From an uncultured Dialister sp. (lineage in GTDB: Bacteria; Bacillota; Negativicutes; Veillonellales; Dialisteraceae): a stretch of 33,418 bases of DNA. Below the pieces are notes generated by a model that was not told the origin of the DNA, searched no databases, and saw only the letters and a list, made by a program, of their open reading frames with translations. Below, in pieces: positions 22,341 through 30,712 of this stretch. The translations under genes and the position numbers were made by a program. The stretch covers positions 1 through 33,418 of the forward strand of contig CAKPUX010000021.1 in the NCBI GenBank assembly GCA_934193095.1, given 5' to 3'. How positions within the stretch are numbered: the stretch's first letter is position 1; each line of letters begins with the position of its first letter.

Positions 22341-24065
22341 TTGTTAGCATCCAAATTATATAGCCCGACCCTGAGAGAACTGCCTGCCGACGCTGTCGTC
22401 ATGAGCCATAAGTACATGCTGAAAGCCGGCATGATGCGAAAGATCGCCAATGGTACCTATGCGTACCTGCCGCTGGCTTTCCGTGCCATTGAGAAAGTGA
22501 AGAAGATCATCCGTGAGGAGATCAATAAGACAGGCGCACAGGAGATCCTGATGCCGATCGTACAGCCGTCGGAGATCTGGCAGAAGACGGGACGCTGGGC
22601 CGTATATGGAGAGGAAATGTTCAAGCTGCAGGATCGTCACGGCAGAGACTACTGTCTGGCTCCGACGCATGAAGAACTGGTGACCACGCTCGTTTCCATG
22701 GATACCTCGTCCTACAAGCAGCTGCCGGTCTCTGTCTATCAGATCCAGAACAAGTACCGCGATGAGAAGCGTCCGCGTTTCGGTCTGATGAGAAGCCGCG
22801 AATTCATCATGAAGGATGGCTACACCTTCGATATGGATCAGGAAGGTCTCGATAAGCAGTACAAACTGATGTATGATGCATACTGGCGCATTTTCACCCG
22901 CTGCGGTCTGAAATTCCGTCCGGTCATCGCAGACTCTGGCGCGATCGGCGGCAATGCGTCTCATGAATTCGAAGTGCTGGCAGATTCCGGCGAAGCCGAT
23001 ATCGTATATTGCGAAGACTGTGATTTCGCAGCGAATATCGAAGCGGTCGATCCGAAGACGATTCCCTGCGATATCCGGAATGACAAGGAAAAAGAGATCG
23101 TAGAAACCCCGGGGCAGCACACGATCGAGATGGTTTGCAACTTCCTGCATGCGGATGTGAAGCAGTCTGTCAAGGCGGTCGTCTACAAGCTCGATGATAC
23201 CGTCGTCCTTGCGATGGTGCGCGGCGATCATGAAGTCAATGAAGTGAAGCTCCAGAATATTTATGGTGCGATCAATGTGGATATGGCATCGGAAGAAGAT
23301 CTGGAGCGCTGCGGTCTGACGGCTGGCTATATCAGCCCGATCGGACTTAAAAAAGTGAAGAATTTCGACATCATCTGTGATAAGACGGTCATGGAAATGC
23401 AGGATGCCTGCTGCGGGGCCAATGAAAAGGACAAACACTACATCCATGTGAATCCGGCCCGCGATTTCGGTGATGTGAAGGTGGACACCATCCGCCAGAT
23501 CCAGGAAGGCGATGTCTGCCCGCACTGCGGCGGCAAGATCGTCATCACGAAGGGTATCGAAGTCGGCCAGGTCTTCAAGCTCGGGACCAAGTACAGCGAA
23601 GCGCTGGGGGCGACCTACCTCGATAACAATGGCAAGTCGCACCCGATGGTGATGGGTTGCTACGGCATCGGCGTCACCCGTACGGTGGCTGCCTCCATCG
23701 AGCAGAATCACGATGACGACGGCATCATCTGGCCGGTCGCGATCGCGCCTTATGAAGTGGTCATCGTCCCGGCGAATAATAAATCGGAAGAAGTCATGGA
23801 TGCGGCAAAGAAGCTCTATGATGCGATGGAAGAAAAAGCGGATGAAGTGGTCCTTGATGACCGCAATGAAAGAGCAGGCATCAAGTTCAAGGATGCTGAC
23901 CTCATCGGCTATCCGGTCCGTGTGACCATCGGCAAGAAATGGCAGCAGTCCGGCAATGTGGAGATCCGTCTGCGTCGAAGCGGCGAGACCATCGAAGTGC
24001 CGTATGAAGAATGCAAAGCCAAGGTCATGGAGATCCTGGCAGAGCTTCATGAAAAGAACCAGTAA
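22341..24065 (+). CDS. proS: Prolyl-tRNA synthetase (bacterial type, with editing insertion)
   Basis: The 574-residue class II enzyme charges tRNA-Pro with proline. Visible are the N-terminal core, motif 2 (YRDEKRPRFGLMRSREFIMKD, about residues 137-157, shown as key residues R138 and R152), the insertion domain that hydrolyses Ala-tRNA-Pro (about 225-390), motif 3 (GCYGIGVTR, about 439-447) and the C-terminal anticodon-binding domain. Length is normal for the bacterial type. The start codon is TTG at 22341: AGGAGG (22327-22332) lies eight bases upstream, and the first ATG in frame would remove 21 conserved residues. It begins a collinear run with the chorismate mutase and recD2. Confidence 0.96.
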   Translation: MLASKLYSPTLRELPADAVVMSHKYMLKAGMMRKIANGTYAYLPLAFRAIEKVKKIIREEINKTGAQEILMPIVQPSEIWQKTGRWAVYGEEMFKLQDRHGRDYCLAPTHEELVTTLVSMDTSSYKQLPVSVYQIQNKYRDEKRPRFGLMRSREFIMKDGYTFDMDQEGLDKQYKLMYDAYWRIFTRCGLKFRPVIADSGAIGGNASHEFEVLADSGEADIVYCEDCDFAANIEAVDPKTIPCDIRNDKEKEIVETPGQHTIEMVCNFLHADVKQSVKAVVYKLDDTVVLAMVRGDHEVNEVKLQNIYGAINVDMASEEDLERCGLTAGYISPIGLKKVKNFDIICDKTVMEMQDACCGANEKDKHYIHVNPARDFGDVKVDTIRQIQEGDVCPHCGGKIVITKGIEVGQVFKLGTKYSEALGATYLDNNGKSHPMVMGCYGIGVTRTVAASIEQNHDDDGIIWPVAIAPYEVVIVPANNKSEEVMDAAKKLYDAMEEKADEVVLDDRNERAGIKFKDADLIGYPVRVTIGKKWQQSGNVEIRLRRSGETIEVPYEECKAKVMEILAELHEKNQ

Positions 24066-24074
24066 GGGGCTCAG

Positions 24075-24362
24075 ATGGACGAAAAAGAACTGGAAGAGCT
24101 GCGCGCTTCGGTGCGCCGGATCGATAGTGAGCTGGCAGCGCTTTTTGAGAAGCGGCTGGAGCTGTCGAGAGGCATTGCCCTGTATAAGCTGAAAGCGCAC
24201 AAGCCGATCTATGATGCAGAAAGGGAAGCGAAGAATATCGAGGCATTGTCTTCTCTCATCGAAGAAGTGAGCAGCCGCCCTGATTTCATCCGTTGGTACC
24301 AGCTCTTGATGGATATCAGCAAAAAGCTGCAGTCGAAACTGATACAAGGGGAAACAAAATGA
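24075..24362 (+). CDS. Chorismate mutase, AroQ class (monofunctional)
   Basis: The 95-residue all-helical protein fits an AroQ-fold chorismate mutase, which converts chorismate to prephenate for phenylalanine and tyrosine. The first helix has LRASVRRIDSELAALFEKR (about 8-26), where the family has an Arg-Asp-Leu-Arg pattern; LSRGIALYKLKAHKPIYDAERE (about 28-49) carries the lysine (K38) and the R/E pair of the active site. Its AAGGGG lies five bases from the ATG, nine bases after the proS stop, so it is probably in the same transcript. Its stop overlaps the recD2 start (ATGA), implying translational coupling. No fused prephenate enzyme is present. Confidence 0.85.
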   Translation: MDEKELEELRASVRRIDSELAALFEKRLELSRGIALYKLKAHKPIYDAEREAKNIEALSSLIEEVSSRPDFIRWYQLLMDISKKLQSKLIQGETK

Positions 24363-26494
24363 TCGAAGAACTCAGAGGTACCGTCAGACGATGCATCTAT
24401 GCAAGCGATGATGGCAGATTCTGCGTTTTTCAGATCGAAGATAAGGAAAGCCGCAAGCTGGCCTGCGCCACATACCATGGGAGAGGCCCATACGTCGGCG
24501 AACAGATACTCATGCGGGGGTGCTGGCAGAAGCATCCCCGTTTTGGAGTGCAGTTTTCCGCGAAGAGCATGGAAATGGTGAAGCCGGAGGAAACGGAGGA
24601 TATCATTCATTTCCTGGCATCGGGGATGATCGATGGCATCCGTGAGACCATGGCGCGCCGCATCGTGGCACACTTTGGCAAAAAGACGATGGATATCTTC
24701 GAGAAGAATATCGATGCCCTTCTGGAAGTCCCCGGTATAGGGCCGAAGGGATTTGAGAAGATCAAAAAATCCTACGAGATGATTTCCGGGCTGAAGGAGA
24801 TCATCATGTATCTCCAGTCACTGGCTATTCCCGAAAAATATGCGGCAGATATGCAAAAGCATTACGGAGAGAATATCAAGTCCGTCTTTCAGCACGAACC
24901 CTATCGCATGCTGGAAGACATAGCCGGAATGACTTTTCTCGAGGTCGACCGCATCGCCATGGATCAGGGCGTAGCGGCGAATGACTGCGAGCGTATCACG
25001 GCAGGTGTGACGTATATGCTGGGACTGGCGCTTTCTCAGGGGCACAGCTGTGTGCCGATCGATTCGCTGGCGAAAAATACCGTGCCGCTTCTCCATCTCT
25101 CCATCGAGATCATCAAGGAAGGCATCGAGTCTGCGATCGGGGAAGGCCTTCTGCCGTCTCTGACCTATGAAAAGACGGTGTATGTGTACCTGAATTTTCT
25201 CTATAAAGCGGAAACGCAGTCGGCTGATATCCTGAAAGGCATGCTCTGCCACCAGAAGTCACTCGGAACGGCTGCACTGGCCATCGAGAAATTTGAGAGA
25301 GAGAATCATATCACACTGGCAGAGGAGCAGAAGGAAGCCGTCGAAGAGGCGATGAAGAGCCGCGTCCTCGTCATCACCGGCGGGCCGGGCACAGGGAAAA
25401 CGACACTCGTGCGGGCCATCATCACGGCGGCCGAACAGCATGATCTGAAAGTCCATCTCATGGCACCGACAGGCCGTGCAGCGAAGCGCCTTGCGGTTGC
25501 GAGCCACATGGATGCGGATACCATTCATAAGGCGCTCGAGGCGGAAAAACGTGAGGATGGCGGGACGGTCTTTTCGCGGGATGAAAGCGATCCTTTGGAA
25601 GAAGACCTCATCATCGTCGATGAAGCGTCCATGATGGATATTTCCCTTTTCTATCATTTATTGTCTGCGCTGAAAGAAGATGCACGCCTCATTCTGGTCG
25701 GCGATGTCGACCAGCTCCCGCCGGTAGGACCGGGTACGCCCTTGAAATCTATCATCGCCTGGGAAAAGGTGCCTGTTACAAGGCTCAAGCATATTTTTCG
25801 TCAGAAAGAAGGGAGCGGCATCATCGAGAATGCGGCGCTCATCCGGGAAGGGAATATGTGTGTCCCGGACGAAGGCGGGGAATTCAAGATCCTTCCCGTC
25901 TGGTCGGAAGAAGAAGCTTTCGATACGGTCATAAGCCTTTGCCGCTCGCTGCACTATGGGGAGAGCAAGGAGAAAATGGCACTGCAGGTGCTTTCCCCCA
26001 TGTATCGTGACCGGTGCGGGGTGGACAATCTGAATCACGCCATTCAGGAGCTGGTGCATCAGAAGCAGATTCCGCCGGGAAATCATTTCTTTGTCGGTGA
26101 CAAGGTCATGCAGAAGCGGAATGACTATGACAAGGGTGTCTATAATGGTGATGTCGGCATTGTCTGGTCTGTGACAGACAAGCGCATCGCTGTCAGCTTC
26201 TATGACCGGGAAGTCGTCTATGAAAAAGAGGAAAGAAATGACCTGCAGCTCGCCTATGCGACGACGGTCCATAAAAGTCAGGGAAGCGAGTATGATACCG
26301 TCATCCTCGTCCTCCTTCCGACACAGCGCATGATGCTGAAGCGAAATCTTCTCTATACAGGAATCACCCGTGCGAAAAAGACCACTTATCTGATCACGAC
26401 GGAAGAAGCATTGGCAAAAGCCGTCGATACCGTAGAGACCGGACGAAGATACAGCCTTTTCTTTCCGCTCCTGACGGGAGAAACGGAAGGATAA
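24359..26494 (+). CDS. recD2: ATP-dependent RecD-like DNA helicase (RecD2)
   Basis: The 711-residue helicase has an N-terminal domain of the RecD2 type, a helix-hairpin-helix region around EVPGIGPKGFEKI (about residues 122-134), and an SF1 motor. Motor motifs are Walker A GGPGTGKTT (about 341-349), APTGRAAKRL, Walker B IIVDEASM, motif III GDVDQLPPVGPG, and VHKSQGSEYD with a terminal TGITRAKK. It is a 5'-3' helicase of organisms lacking RecBC partners, acting in DNA repair and replication. The start at 24359 overlaps the chorismate mutase stop (ATGA) and has AAGGGG seven bases upstream; the frame is open 22 codons further upstream but lacks a ribosome site. The comFC gene follows 49 bases later. 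Confidence 0.95.
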   Translation: MIEELRGTVRRCIYASDDGRFCVFQIEDKESRKLACATYHGRGPYVGEQILMRGCWQKHPRFGVQFSAKSMEMVKPEETEDIIHFLASGMIDGIRETMARRIVAHFGKKTMDIFEKNIDALLEVPGIGPKGFEKIKKSYEMISGLKEIIMYLQSLAIPEKYAADMQKHYGENIKSVFQHEPYRMLEDIAGMTFLEVDRIAMDQGVAANDCERITAGVTYMLGLALSQGHSCVPIDSLAKNTVPLLHLSIEIIKEGIESAIGEGLLPSLTYEKTVYVYLNFLYKAETQSADILKGMLCHQKSLGTAALAIEKFERENHITLAEEQKEAVEEAMKSRVLVITGGPGTGKTTLVRAIITAAEQHDLKVHLMAPTGRAAKRLAVASHMDADTIHKALEAEKREDGGTVFSRDESDPLEEDLIIVDEASMMDISLFYHLLSALKEDARLILVGDVDQLPPVGPGTPLKSIIAWEKVPVTRLKHIFRQKEGSGIIENAALIREGNMCVPDEGGEFKILPVWSEEEAFDTVISLCRSLHYGESKEKMALQVLSPMYRDRCGVDNLNHAIQELVHQKQIPPGNHFFVGDKVMQKRNDYDKGVYNGDVGIVWSVTDKRIAVSFYDREVVYEKEERNDLQLAYATTVHKSQGSEYDTVILVLLPTQRMMLKRNLLYTGITRAKKTTYLITTEEALAKAVDTVETGRRYSLFFPLLTGETEG

Positions 26495-26543
26495 TGCCTT
26501 GGTGGGAAATCCCCACCCCTGAATCCCTGGAAAGGACCCTGCC

Positions 26544-27194
26544 ATGCGTCTTATCACTGATATCCTGGAGACACTCTATCCCACCTGCTGCCCGGGCTGC
26601 GGACGCGTGGTCGATCCGAACGTGCAGTGGTGCGAGGCGTGCCTCCGGAAGATCTGGAATCCGAGGCTCCTCAATTCCTCTTTCACCGACCACCTCTCGG
26701 GCTGCTATACCTGCTGCGACTATGCAGGTGCGATCCGGGACTGCATCATACAGATCAAGTATGGCGGGCGGCGCAGCAGGAAGCGCGTCTTTGCGCCGCT
26801 CCTTTCCCGCTTTCCCTGGTGGGACAGGATGGGGGAGTGCGGATTGGTGATCCCTATCCCGCTGTCTTCGGAGAAGAAGAAATGGCGCGGGTATAACCAG
26901 GTGGATCTGATGTTTGCCACATGGATGAAGGAAGCAGGCTATGATTACAGGCCGGATGCACTCGTCCGCATCCGCAGTGCGCACACGCAGTCCCTCTTAT
27001 CCCGAAAGGAGCGTTTTCAGAATATCAAAGGCGTTTTTCACATCGCGCGGTCTATGGATGTGAAAGGGGAAACGATCCTTGTCGTGGATGATATTTATAC
27101 GACGGGGGCTACGATGGAGGCGGCCGCTCATGAGCTCATGCGCGCGGGAGCGAAAAAAGTCATGGGCATGACGATTGCGAGCGGAGCCAGCTAA
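26544..27194 (+). CDS. comFC: ComF family protein (phosphoribosyltransferase-like)
   Basis: The 216-residue protein begins with a zinc-finger-like region with Cys pairs (CCPGC and CEAC, within residues 15-33, plus CYTCC near 54-58). The C-terminal half is a phosphoribosyltransferase fold with the PRPP motif ILVVDDIYTTGATM (about 178-191), and WRGYNQ and RKERFQNIKGVF upstream. ComFC proteins support DNA uptake in natural transformation, with a biochemical role still unclear. AAAGGA precedes the ATG. The position just after recD2, both DNA-processing genes, fits a shared transcript. Length is typical. Confidence 0.93.
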   Translation: MRLITDILETLYPTCCPGCGRVVDPNVQWCEACLRKIWNPRLLNSSFTDHLSGCYTCCDYAGAIRDCIIQIKYGGRRSRKRVFAPLLSRFPWWDRMGECGLVIPIPLSSEKKKWRGYNQVDLMFATWMKEAGYDYRPDALVRIRSAHTQSLLSRKERFQNIKGVFHIARSMDVKGETILVVDDIYTTGATMEAAAHELMRAGAKKVMGMTIASGAS

Positions 27195-27241
27195 GGAAGG
27201 GCTTCCCTGGTAAACCGGCTATGTATAAAAAAGGAGGCTGT

Positions 27242-27628
27242 ATGGCTGAGATATCGGCTGATTTCCGTCCTGCCAGGATGGAGGAGATCTATGAAATCGC
27301 ACGAAGACTCCATTGGAAGATCGTGCAGGAGGAAGAAAAACCATTTTTCTATCACTTTGTATACACCGGCGAGGATCTTCCCCGGATGCAAGCGGGGAAA
27401 GACTGGTCTTTTCTGGTGCTGAACGAGAAAGGGACGGCGAGTCTCATGCTTGAGCGCATCCAGTGTACGGCAGCCATTTATGAGTGTGAGAGGGTGACGA
27501 CACAGAGCGGTCTTACCGAGAATGCGTTCGTCATGCGAAGCTTTATGAATAAAGTCAAGATCCTTGATAAGACGCTGAGAAAAGAGCTTCACAGCTATGC
27601 GCCGGAGATCGTGCTCCGGAGGAAATGA
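27242..27628 (+). CDS. Hypothetical protein, 128 aa
   Basis: I do not recognise this soluble protein. It has an N-terminal region MAEISADFRPARMEEIYEIA, a tryptophan-containing helix (RRLHWKIVQEEEK), a middle section with GEDLPRMQAGKDWSFLVL, two cysteines (IQCTAAIYECE), and a basic helical C-terminus (RSFMNKVKILDKTLRKEL). The ATG at 27242 has a perfect AAGGAGG (27231-27237) only four bases away; an in-frame ATG at 27221 lacks a site. It lies 47 bases after comFC and 57 before the methyltransferase gene, so all may be cotranscribed, but its role is unknown. Confidence 0.7.
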   Translation: MAEISADFRPARMEEIYEIARRLHWKIVQEEEKPFFYHFVYTGEDLPRMQAGKDWSFLVLNEKGTASLMLERIQCTAAIYECERVTTQSGLTENAFVMRSFMNKVKILDKTLRKELHSYAPEIVLRRK

Positions 27629-27685
27629 CCCTGCAGCGCGTGTTGCCCTCCGTGAGCCTCGTGTAATTGATGAAGGAGAATATGT

Positions 27686-28867
27686 ATGCATTTTGCCAAT
27701 CCGAAAGCGTTCGCCAGACCGCTTCGCAAACTGTTAAAATCCTATCTGCTGTCTGTGACGGCGGGGGATATCATGCTCGGAGAGGTGGCAGACCACCTCT
27801 GCGTGAATGATCTCGACCGCGGGCTCTCAGATAAAGAGCGGATCCGTGCGGCGGCCGATATCGGATTCACAGATACGGTGGATGACGCTATCGAGAACAT
27901 CTGGGAGGATCCGGAAGGCCTCATCCCATACTCTGCGCTTTGTGATCTGTATGATCCCGAAGGTCTGTGGAAGGCGCTGATGAAGGAGATCGAGGAGCAC
28001 ACCCATTTCTATGACGCCTCTTTGGTGACGAAGAATCCCTACTACATCCATGTGCATGCACCGGAAGCGAAGTCGGGGGCGATCGAGCTGGGGACGACCG
28101 ACTATCTTGGCGGGGAATTCTTCCAGACTTATCATCAGGGCTATTCGGCCAAGCGGCCTTTTGGCTATGCAGATATCGGTTTCTTTGATGAGCGTGTCGC
28201 TTTTCCTGTCATCAGAGAAAACGGCCATGTGTGGATGAGTGTCGTCATGAGTGAGATCGAGTCGATGGAAGAGCCGCTGGCGCGCGCCCACGGAAAGGTC
28301 ATCACCTATGGCCTTGGCCTGGGCTACTATGCCTTCATGGCGGCAGAAAAGAAAGAGGTGGAGTCTGTCACGGTGGTGGAAATGAATCCCCACGTGATCG
28401 CTCTCTTCAAGACACACCTTTTGCCGCAGTTTCCGCATAAGGAAAAGATCCATATCATTGAAGCGGATGCGATGGATTTCATTCGTGAGCAGAAGGATGG
28501 GGCCTATGATGTCGCCTTTGCTGATTTCTGGGGAGGGGTCAGTGATGGGCTTTCCTTGTACCTGAGATTCATGCCGCTCACCGCGCGTTTTCAAAGGACG
28601 CTGCATGAGTTCTGGATAGAAAGCTGCTTTTTGGAGTACCATTTCCGCCCAGTCATGCTGAAAGTACTGCTGGACATGGGGCTCTCCTATCCGCTGGTTC
28701 TGCCGGAAACGGGTCAATCGGAGCGGAGGATCCAGAAGGCGTTCTCCCGTTTCCTGAAACAGTGGGACTATACGATCGAGACGGAAGAGGATCTCGCATA
28801 CCTTCTGACGAATGACTGCCTCATCCGCCTCATGCATCAGTTTGCGATAGAATATACCAGAGACTAG
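27686..28867 (+). CDS. Class I SAM-dependent methyltransferase-like / spermidine-synthase-like protein
   Basis: The 393-residue protein has an N-terminal helical region of about 120 residues, a middle part, and a Rossmann core. The core shows motif I GLGLGYYAFMA (about 210-220), the acidic end of strand 2 (VTVVEMNPHVI), IIEADAMDF and then YDVAFADFWGG (about 277-287), an arrangement seen in spermidine synthases and related methyltransferases. The nucleotide-binding core looks intact, but I cannot identify the acceptor; polyamine synthesis is not supported by a clear catalytic aspartate motif. AAGGAG lies seven bases before the ATG; a closer ATG at 27682 is out of frame. It is the last gene of the proS-led run, and no terminator is seen after it. 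Confidence 0.7.
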   Translation: MHFANPKAFARPLRKLLKSYLLSVTAGDIMLGEVADHLCVNDLDRGLSDKERIRAAADIGFTDTVDDAIENIWEDPEGLIPYSALCDLYDPEGLWKALMKEIEEHTHFYDASLVTKNPYYIHVHAPEAKSGAIELGTTDYLGGEFFQTYHQGYSAKRPFGYADIGFFDERVAFPVIRENGHVWMSVVMSEIESMEEPLARAHGKVITYGLGLGYYAFMAAEKKEVESVTVVEMNPHVIALFKTHLLPQFPHKEKIHIIEADAMDFIREQKDGAYDVAFADFWGGVSDGLSLYLRFMPLTARFQRTLHEFWIESCFLEYHFRPVMLKVLLDMGLSYPLVLPETGQSERRIQKAFSRFLKQWDYTIETEEDLAYLLTNDCLIRLMHQFAIEYTRD

Positions 28868-29018
28868 TGGCCGGGGATCGGCTGTATGGTGACTTGCCGC
28901 CTTCGAGCATCGCCTTTTGCGTATGCGGACGCGCGCATCGCTCCCCTTGGCTTTCCGTATCTATGGAGAGACTTCCAAAGGGGCAAACCCTACATCCCGC
29001 ATCCAACGACCGCATATA

Positions 29019-29078
29019 TTAGAATTTTCTAAAAATGGAAAAGTGTATACTACATTATTTCTATAAGTATGATACAAT
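29019..29078 (+). promoter_or_regulatory. glpX promoter region with upstream palindrome
   Basis: TGATACAAT (29070-29078) is an extended -10, 46 bases before the ATG; a -35 is not clear. Upstream, TTAGAATTTTCTAA (29019-29032) is a near-perfect 14-bp palindrome, a possible operator. The remaining part of the gap from 28868 shows nothing recognisable and no terminator. Confidence 0.45.
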
Positions 29079-29123
29079 AACGATAACTGTGAAAGAGAAA
29101 GTATACTATTGTGGAGGCATACA

Positions 29124-30095
29124 ATGAACAGACAACTTTCAATGGAATTTGTAAGAATCACAGAACAGGCTGCACTTCTGGCTGGTCGTTTGATGGGGAC
29201 AGGCGATAAGGAAGGCGCGGATCAGGCTGCGGTAGACGGCATGCACCAGCAGTTTGCCAAGACACCGGTCTCCGGCACTGTCGTCATCGGCGAAGGCGAG
29301 ATCGATGAAGCACCGATGCTGTATATCGGCGAAAAAGTCGGTCAGGGCGGAGAAGAGGTCGACATCGCTGTCGATCCGGTCGAAGGGACGAACCTGGTAG
29401 CGAAGGGCAAAGATGGCGCGATCGCGGTCCTTGCTATTGCACCGAAAGGTTGCCTGCTCCACGCACCGGATATGTATATGCAGAAGATCTGCGTCGGCCC
29501 GAGAGCGAAGGGATGCATCGATATCAATGCATCTGTCACTGAAAACCTGACCCGCGTAGCGAAAGCGATGGATCGTGAGATCTCTGATCTCACCATTGTT
29601 GTCCTTGATCGTGAAAGACATGAAGGCATCATCCGCGAAGCCAGAGAAGCCGGTGCACGCATCCGTCTCATCACCGATGGGGATGTCGTACCGTCCATCG
29701 ACTGCGGCATTCAGGGCAGCGGTATTCATATGGTCCTTGGCTCCGGCGGTGCGCCGGAAGGCGTCCTTGCCGCTGTCGGTCTGAAATGTCTCGGCGGTGA
29801 TATGCAGGCGAAGCTGCTCCCGCACACGGAAGAAGAAGTCCGCCGTCTGCATGCTATGGGCATCACCGATCCGAACAAGGTCCTGACCTTAGATGACCTT
29901 GTCAAAGGCGATGACTGCATCTTCTCGGAAACGGCGATCACCGACTGTGCGATGCTGAAAGGCGTCCGCTACTTTGGCGGCGGTGCCAGAACCAGCACCT
30001 TGGTTCTCCGCTACAAGACCGGCACGGTCCGTTTTGTAGATACCATTCACCGCTTCGGTGAACCGGATAAGAAACCGGCAGTTCGCCTCTGGTAA
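29124..30095 (+). CDS. glpX: Class II fructose-1,6-bisphosphatase
   Basis: The 323-residue enzyme hydrolyses fructose-1,6-bisphosphate to fructose-6-phosphate in gluconeogenesis. It has GEGEIDEAPML (about 59-69) and DPVEGTN (about 87-93), the metal-binding signature of GlpX, plus ITDGDVVPS and GSGGAPEGVLAA in the C-terminal half. Length fits the family. The start at 29124 has GTGGAGG six bases upstream; the TTG at 29109 is in frame but overlaps the ribosome site. It is a single-gene unit with extended -10 promoter and strong terminator. Its presence agrees with anaerobic growth on amino acids or organic acids, but that is inference. Confidence 0.95.
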   Translation: MNRQLSMEFVRITEQAALLAGRLMGTGDKEGADQAAVDGMHQQFAKTPVSGTVVIGEGEIDEAPMLYIGEKVGQGGEEVDIAVDPVEGTNLVAKGKDGAIAVLAIAPKGCLLHAPDMYMQKICVGPRAKGCIDINASVTENLTRVAKAMDREISDLTIVVLDRERHEGIIREAREAGARIRLITDGDVVPSIDCGIQGSGIHMVLGSGGAPEGVLAAVGLKCLGGDMQAKLLPHTEEEVRRLHAMGITDPNKVLTLDDLVKGDDCIFSETAITDCAMLKGVRYFGGGARTSTLVLRYKTGTVRFVDTIHRFGEPDKKPAVRLW

Positions 30096-30108
30096 TAAGA
30101 TAGTATTT

Positions 30109-30142
30109 GAAAACCCCGCAGTATGCGTGCTGCGGGGTTTTT
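30109..30142 (+). terminator. Intrinsic terminator of glpX
   Basis: AAAACCCCGCAG and GCTGCGGGGTTTTT form a 12-bp stem with the loop TATGCGT and a T tail. Confidence 0.92.
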
Positions 30143-30154
30143 GAGTGGGGAAAA

Positions 30155-30611
30155 GGTTCAGAAGGTTCTATAGGTTCTAAAGGTTCAACGGGGTGGAGGT
30201 GCGTCGCATAAATAATAAAGCGCCGCGGAAGTTTTGAAAATAACGTAAGACGCGTACCTTCTTCAAGGCGCTGCTCAGTTGGTGCTGATTTCCTAATTTA
30301 TGCGTTTAAATATCAGTATGACGGAACACGCCGAGCCCTGAAGTTTGAAAGCAGGGATTGGGGATTAGTGGCTAGGGATTAGGAGTGACTAGTGACTAGT
30401 GACTGGTGACTTACATGCCATCTTCGGGCATCGCCCTATTTATACTTCGCGGCGCTTCCATATGTTTATGCGGCGCACCACCATTCCTCATTCCTAATTC
30501 CTAATTCCTAATTCCTCATTCGAGCAAAGCTTTCATTTATAATCAGTGGGCGAAGCCGCCCTACGGGCTAACCCTGTAGAACCCGTTGAACCAGTAGAAC
30601 CCGCTGAACCT
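30155..30611. mobile_element. Second composite non-coding element with inverted 9-bp satellites (MITE-like)
   Basis: This fills most of the 617-base gap between glpX and rubrerythrin. The left end has four GGTTCNNNN units (30155-30190) and a hairpin (30201-30226); the right end has four inverted units of GTAGAACCC/GTTGAACCA type (30576-30611). The interior carries a unique part (about 30227-30345) and an inverse copy of the 227-bp repeat (30346-30574), including the hairpin-like module at 30449-30476. No coding sequence is credible. The ends match the element at 9734-10128. Confidence 0.6.
30346..30574 (-). repeat. About 229-bp dispersed repeat, inverse copy
   Basis: Read on the minus strand it has the same ordered modules as 13698-13924: GGTTAGCCC, TGAAAGCTTTGCTCGAATGAG, a 7-bp satellite (here four units of the TAGGAAT form), GGTGGTGCGCCGC hairpin, AGTCAC satellite, CCTAATCCCTAGCCACTAATCCC, CCTGCTTTC. 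Satellite length and words differ between the two copies, and one hairpin arm is altered. Confidence 0.8.
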
Positions 30612-30666
30612 CTTTCATCCGCCATCAAAGGGTAGCACATCCCACGGCTCACCTTGAATGCAAATC

Positions 30667-30700
30667 AAAAAGCCCCTGCCGTAACGGCGGGGGGCTCTTA
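30667..30700 (-). terminator. Intrinsic terminator of rubrerythrin
   Basis: On the minus strand AGCCCCCCGCCG pairs with CGGCAGGGGCT around a short TTA loop, followed by five U residues, 13 bases after the stop. Confidence 0.88.
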
Positions 30701-30712
30701 TCGACTGACTTA

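Noticed and set aside
22356..24347. A 663-codon open frame on the minus strand opposite proS
   Set aside because: It mirrors the plus-strand codon pattern, has no ribosome site, and its His/Asp-rich translation is an antisense artefact. The proS gene has complete class II synthetase motifs.
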